From: CBFHMJ01 sp965656875 | Lineage (GTDB): Bacteria; Pseudomonadota; Gammaproteobacteria; Enterobacterales; Alteromonadaceae | Direction: 5' to 3' | DNA: 64,000 nucleotides | Assembly: GCA_965656875.1 (NCBI GenBank) | Contig: CBFHMJ010000015.1 | Coordinates: 1 to 64,000 of the forward strand | Shown: positions 60,319 through 64,000 of the stretch, piece after piece | Numbering within the stretch: the stretch's first letter is position 1 | Layout: every line of letters starts with the position of its first letter | Made by a program: the position numbers and the translations under genes | Notes under the pieces: generated by a model | Told to the model about the DNA's origin: nothing | Databases searched by the model: none | Seen by the model: only the letters and a program-made list of their open reading frames with translations

Positions 60319-62517
60319 ATGCTAACTGCGCATTCTCCTTATATGCAGCCTGAATCGAATTTGTTTACTCAGTTTACGGGTGAGCAACGTACTTTTAAGC
60401 CTGCTCCTTTTTTACCTATGTCTCGTAAGGAAATGCAGCAACTGGGCTGGAAACAGTGCGATATCGTGCTGGTGACAGGCGATGCTTATGTCGATCATCC
60501 CAGCTTTGGTATGGCAGTGATCGGGCGCGTGTTGGAAGCGCATGGATTCAAAGTCGGTATCATTGCTCAGCCGGACTGGACGTCTAAAGACGCCTTTATG
60601 GCTCTGGGTAAGCCGCGTTTGTATTTTGGTGTAACAGCCGGAAACATGGATTCGATGATCAATCGTTACACGGCCGATAGAAAATTGCGTCATGATGATG
60701 CATATACGCCAGGTAACGTTGGCGGTAAACGTCCCGACAGAGCGGTCATTGTTTATAGTCAGCGCTGTAAAGAAGCGTGGAAAGATGTGCCGGTAATCAT
60801 TGGTGGTATCGAAGCCAGTTTGCGTCGAATTGCTCATTACGATTACTGGTCGGATAAAGTGCGTCGTTCAGTGTTGTTTGATGCTAAAGCAGACTTATTG
60901 ATTTTTGGTAATGCAGAACGTCCATTGATTGAAGTAAGTCAGCGACTGGCCGATGGCGAAACGCCTGAAACTATGGTTGATATCCGTGGTACAGCAACCA
61001 TTCTCAAAGAAGCGTTGCCGGGGTGGAGTGGCGTTGATTCCAGTCACCTGGACAAGCCGGGAAAAATTGATCCCATTCCGAGTCCATACCAGGAAGAGCC
61101 TGATGGGTGTAAAACTGGCGGGAATGTACAGGAAGATACAACCTCATCAGAAGCGCCAGAAGCAAAACCCGTTGTTGTGCAGATGGATAAGCGTAAGCCC
61201 TGGGAATTTAGCTATATCAATTTACCAGCTTATGAACAGGTGAAGTCTAATCGGGTGTTATATGCGCACACTTCGCGTATTTTCCACCAGGAAACTAATC
61301 CTGGCTGTGCAAGAGCATTGGTGCAAAGTCATGGCGACAGAATTTTATGGATCAATCCACCTGCCTATCCGTTGTCGACTCAGGAAATGGATGATGTGTT
61401 CGGGTTAACGTACCAGCGCATTCCTCACCCTGTTTATGGTAAGCAAAAGATTCCTGCTTACGACATGATCAAAACATCAATCAATATCATGCGTGGCTGC
61501 TACGGCGGTTGTACATTCTGCTCTATTACAGAGCATGAAGGCCGAATTATTCAGAGCCGTTCTGAAGATTCAATTATTAAAGAAATTGAAGATATTCAGC
61601 AGAAAGTTCCGGGATTTACGGGAGTGATTTCAGATCTGGGTGGTCCCACGGCCAACATGTACCAGTTAACGTGTAAAAAACCGAGAGCTGAAGCTACATG
61701 TCGTCGTTTGAGTTGTGTTTATCCAGATATTTGTCCGTTGATGGATACGAACCATGATCCAACGATTAGCCTGTATCGGCGAGCGCGAAGTATTCCGGGT
61801 ATTAAAAAGGTCTTGATTGCTTCGGGAGTTCGTTATGACCTTGCGGTGGAAGATCCTCGCTATGTTAAAGAACTGGCGTTACATCATGTTGGCGGCTATC
61901 TGAAAATTGCACCTGAGCATACAGAAGAAGGGCCTCTTAGCAAGATGATGAAGCCCGGTATGGGCTCTTATGACCGCTTTAAAGAACTTTTTGACAAGTA
62001 CTCGAAAGAAGCTGGAAAGCAGCAGTATTTGATTCCATATTTTATTTCTGCGCATCCGGGTACAACAGATCACGATATGGTTAATCTGGCGTTGTGGTTG
62101 AAACAACATAAGTTCAAACTGGATCAAGTTCAGAATTTCTATCCGTCACCGCTGGCAACAGCGACAACTATGTATCATTCAGAGAAAAATCCACTCTCTA
62201 AAATCACTAATAGTAGTGAAAAAATATCAGTAGCAAAGGGCGACAGGCAGCGCAGGCTTCACAAGGCGTTATTACGTTATCACGATCCGGAAAATTGGAA
62301 GATTATCCGGGAAGCGTTAAAGAAAATGGGGATGAGTAAACTTATCGGCCGTGGTGCGAACCATTTAGTGCCGCCTGAATCCAGACGGGGAGAAGGTCGT
62401 GACAGAAAACCTGTAAGTCAAAATGGCTTCAAAGGTAAACCCGCATTAACTCGCTTCAGCACTGGCAATACAGGTAATAAATTTAAAAAGCCAGGCTCAT
62501 CTAAACGTTCGAGGTAG
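60319..62517 (+). CDS. ygiQ: YgiQ family radical SAM protein
   Basis: A 732-residue protein of the YgiQ/UPF0313 group. The radical SAM cluster is C394-x3-C398-x2-C401 (GCYGGCTFC). The N-terminal half has the B12-binding-like domain typical of this family (DIVLVTGDAYVDHPSFGMAVIGRVLEAHGF), and the C-terminal tail is basic and disordered, rich in R, K and G. Family function is unresolved. The region between about 250 and 300 contains an acidic insert. Confidence 0.93.
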   Translation: MLTAHSPYMQPESNLFTQFTGEQRTFKPAPFLPMSRKEMQQLGWKQCDIVLVTGDAYVDHPSFGMAVIGRVLEAHGFKVGIIAQPDWTSKDAFMALGKPRLYFGVTAGNMDSMINRYTADRKLRHDDAYTPGNVGGKRPDRAVIVYSQRCKEAWKDVPVIIGGIEASLRRIAHYDYWSDKVRRSVLFDAKADLLIFGNAERPLIEVSQRLADGETPETMVDIRGTATILKEALPGWSGVDSSHLDKPGKIDPIPSPYQEEPDGCKTGGNVQEDTTSSEAPEAKPVVVQMDKRKPWEFSYINLPAYEQVKSNRVLYAHTSRIFHQETNPGCARALVQSHGDRILWINPPAYPLSTQEMDDVFGLTYQRIPHPVYGKQKIPAYDMIKTSINIMRGCYGGCTFCSITEHEGRIIQSRSEDSIIKEIEDIQQKVPGFTGVISDLGGPTANMYQLTCKKPRAEATCRRLSCVYPDICPLMDTNHDPTISLYRRARSIPGIKKVLIASGVRYDLAVEDPRYVKELALHHVGGYLKIAPEHTEEGPLSKMMKPGMGSYDRFKELFDKYSKEAGKQQYLIPYFISAHPGTTDHDMVNLALWLKQHKFKLDQVQNFYPSPLATATTMYHSEKNPLSKITNSSEKISVAKGDRQRRLHKALLRYHDPENWKIIREALKKMGMSKLIGRGANHLVPPESRRGEGRDRKPVSQNGFKGKPALTRFSTGNTGNKFKKPGSSKRSR

Positions 62518-62987
62518 CAGATGCTACGGATTGTCAGCGTAGAAATTACTTCTACGCTGACTTGTTTGTTTTTATATCTAATTGATTTTTATTGATATAC
62601 CTTTCTTTTTCTCTCTCCATTACGCAGATAGATTCGCACTTTTTGTTCCCGATTGAATATTTTCTTCTCTTAGCATTAGTTTTTGATACAGGTATGATGA
62701 CTGGGTGATATATAGTCACTCGTCGAGAATTCAAAAACAATTGGTTAACATTTGTTTTTGAATTCTGTATAAGTAGTACCCTGAAGTTTTTGGTAATTAA
62801 CTGATTTAATAAAGAGTATTACGTTACTTAACGATATCTGGTCTGTAAGAGTAAAAATTTCTATCCCTGATACGGGGCCTGACACATTCAGTGGTTCGTA
62901 TTCAATGATGTAAATTCCAGGGAAGGGACGAATTACACAATGTGTTACCAGAGATTCATGCCTGAATAACAATAAAATTTCCTAACG
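62518..62987. other. Gene-free gap with a perfect inverted repeat
   Basis: About 470 bp without a real gene. Apart from the ygiQ terminator it holds a 14-bp perfect inverted repeat (62727-62740 and 62752-62765) with an 11-nt spacer. Minus-strand ORFs of 62 and 75 codons here lack ribosome sites and are not called. Confidence 0.5.
62533..62574 (+). terminator. Terminator after ygiQ
   Basis: A perfect 12-bp stem (GTCAGCGTAGAA / TTCTACGCTGAC) with a 5-nt loop followed by a T-rich tract. Confidence 0.88.
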
Positions 62988-64000
62988 ATGAATTTAACTC
63001 GAATAGCGGTAAATAATCCGGCTGCTGTGCTGGCTGTGACGATCTTATTACTGATTGCTGGTGCAATCAGCGCTATCCGTTTACCTATCCAGTTGGTTCC
63101 GGACATCACTCGTCCTGAAATCAGAGTGAACTATGCCTGGCGTGCAGCTGCACCTCAGGAATTAGAATCTGAAATCATTGAGCCTCAGGAAAACGTATTA
63201 AAAAATACGCCGGGTGTTGTTGATGTTGTTACCAATATCCATCAATCATTCGGTGATATCACCTTGTATTTTGCAGTTGGCACTGACATGGATCAGGCGT
63301 TGATGAATGTCATAAGTCAGTTAAATCACGCGCCGGATATTCCGTTAGAAGCTGATGAACCTGTTATTACATCAGGGCCCGGTAATGCCGTTGCGGCGTC
63401 TATTATGATTGTGCCGTCTGATGGTCGTTATCTGGAAGATTTCCTGGAATATGAAGATCTGATGGATAGTGTTGTTTATTCGAGGCTACAACGGGTAAAT
63501 GGTGTTGCAAAGGTTGATATGGAAGGGAGGTCTGTTCAGGAACTCCGAATTACGTTTGATCCGTTCAAATTGTCAGCTCACGGTATTCAGTTATCCGAGT
63601 TGGCTGAGGTTATCAGCTCTTCGTCATCTGATGTCTCAGGTGGTTTTGCTAATGTTGGCCGTCGTCGCTACACCGTAAGATTTGCGGGAAAATACGATGT
63701 CGCATCGCTGGAAAATATGATTATCAAGTGGCAAGACGACCAGCCAATTTATGTCAGAGATGTCGCCACGGTTGGATTTGATGTGGAAGATCTGGCGGGT
63801 GTCTATATGAGAGATGGTAAGCCCGCCTATTACATTCGATTATCACGCTCTAATGACAGTAATTTATTTGAATTAATTACCGACTTAAAAGTCGCTATCA
63901 GGGAATTAAATGAAGGGCCTTTAGCCAATGCCGGGCTTCGGATGGAACTTAGTATGGATACGTCTGTTCATATTAAAAATGCAATTACTCTGGTGAATAG
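62988..64000 (+). CDS. RND-family efflux pump inner-membrane protein (partial)
   Basis: Starts at ATG 62988 and runs uninterrupted past the window edge, so only the first 337 codons are seen. The opening MNLTRIAVNNPAAVLAVTILLLIAGAI is the first membrane helix of AcrB/HAE1-type pumps, followed by the porter-domain patterns LPIQLVPDITRPEIRVNYAWRAAAPQELESEIIEPQE and TPGVVDVVTNIHQSFGDITLYF. No periplasmic adaptor gene precedes it. Whether it exports drugs, metals or lipids cannot be told from this part. Confidence 0.9.
   Translation, partial: MNLTRIAVNNPAAVLAVTILLLIAGAISAIRLPIQLVPDITRPEIRVNYAWRAAAPQELESEIIEPQENVLKNTPGVVDVVTNIHQSFGDITLYFAVGTDMDQALMNVISQLNHAPDIPLEADEPVITSGPGNAVAASIMIVPSDGRYLEDFLEYEDLMDSVVYSRLQRVNGVAKVDMEGRSVQELRITFDPFKLSAHGIQLSELAEVISSSSSDVSGGFANVGRRRYTVRFAGKYDVASLENMIIKWQDDQPIYVRDVATVGFDVEDLAGVYMRDGKPAYYIRLSRSNDSNLFELITDLKVAIRELNEGPLANAGLRMELSMDTSVHIKNAITLVN

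Noticed and set aside
62552..62740. 62-codon minus-strand ORF after ygiQ
   Set aside because: Overlaps the ygiQ terminator and has low-complexity lysine-rich composition.
62745..62972. 75-codon minus-strand ORF upstream of the RND gene
   Set aside because: TTG start, no ribosome site and overlaps the inverted repeat; likely chance.

Overview
The window reads as a chromosomal segment of a marine-type gammaproteobacterium. Base composition is moderately AT-rich, and several blocks keep the classic gammaproteobacterial order: cyaY / lptM-lysA-dapF-DUF484-xerC-yigB, srkA-dsbA, speE/speA, and tyrR with its own operators. I see no rRNA, tRNA, CRISPR array, prophage or intact IS element. The species cannot be fixed from the sequence alone.

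Layout. 0.3-4.5 kb: a membrane-anchored unknown, then divergent spermidine synthase and arginine decarboxylase. 4.6-7.8 kb: two tandem paralogous acyltransferases and an MscS/YbdG-type channel. 8.5-15.6 kb: an arsenite-oxidase-like molybdoenzyme (Rieske small subunit plus 972-residue catalytic subunit), a small lipoprotein, an outer-membrane porin, and MsrP-MsrQ. 15.6-21.5 kb: an esterase, frataxin, and the lptM-lysA-dapF-DUF484-xerC-yigB operon. 21.6-28.7 kb: dsbA, srkA, ccoG, selO, trhO and an NTF2-like protein. 29.4-34.1 kb: a periplasmic molybdenum hydroxylase pair, a MocA-like nucleotidyltransferase and a cysteine desulfurase. 34.4-46.9 kb: mixed accessory genes, including an orphan solute-binding protein, a TetR regulator, an M16 protease pair, a SufR-like regulator, a secreted M19-like dipeptidase, an alkyltransferase-like protein, a histidine phosphatase, TusA, a resolvase-like protein without catalytic residues, a beta/gamma-crystallin-like secreted protein, an XRE-membrane regulator and a TyrR-type regulator. 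47.2-52.8 kb: methionine gamma-lyase, two paralogous binding proteins flanking a TonB protein, AzlCD and a DGC zinc-binding protein. 53.1-59.4 kb: a Moco riboswitch followed by moaA-mobA-moaB-moaC-moaD-moaE-modA-modB-modC. 59.4-64 kb: an EAL protein, a YgiQ radical SAM protein and the start of an RND efflux pump cut by the window edge.

The unifying theme is molybdenum. modABC imports molybdate and moaABCDE makes molybdopterin. MobA (GMP transfer) and a MocA-like enzyme (CMP transfer) then make the two nucleotide forms. Users of all three cofactor forms are encoded here: the Aio-like DMSO-reductase-family enzyme (bis-MGD), the IorAB-like hydroxylase (MCD) and MsrP (plain Mo-MPT). A Moco-sensing riboswitch sits at the head of the biosynthetic operon, inside what a naive gene call would take as a longer moaA.

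The least ordinary items are: the Aio-like pair, whose pocket does not match canonical arsenite oxidase and which sits beside a porin and MsrPQ; three copies of a TyrR-box-like palindrome between tyrR and the methionine gamma-lyase gene; the active-site-dead serine recombinase; and the cysteine desulfurase in the Mo-hydroxylase cluster.
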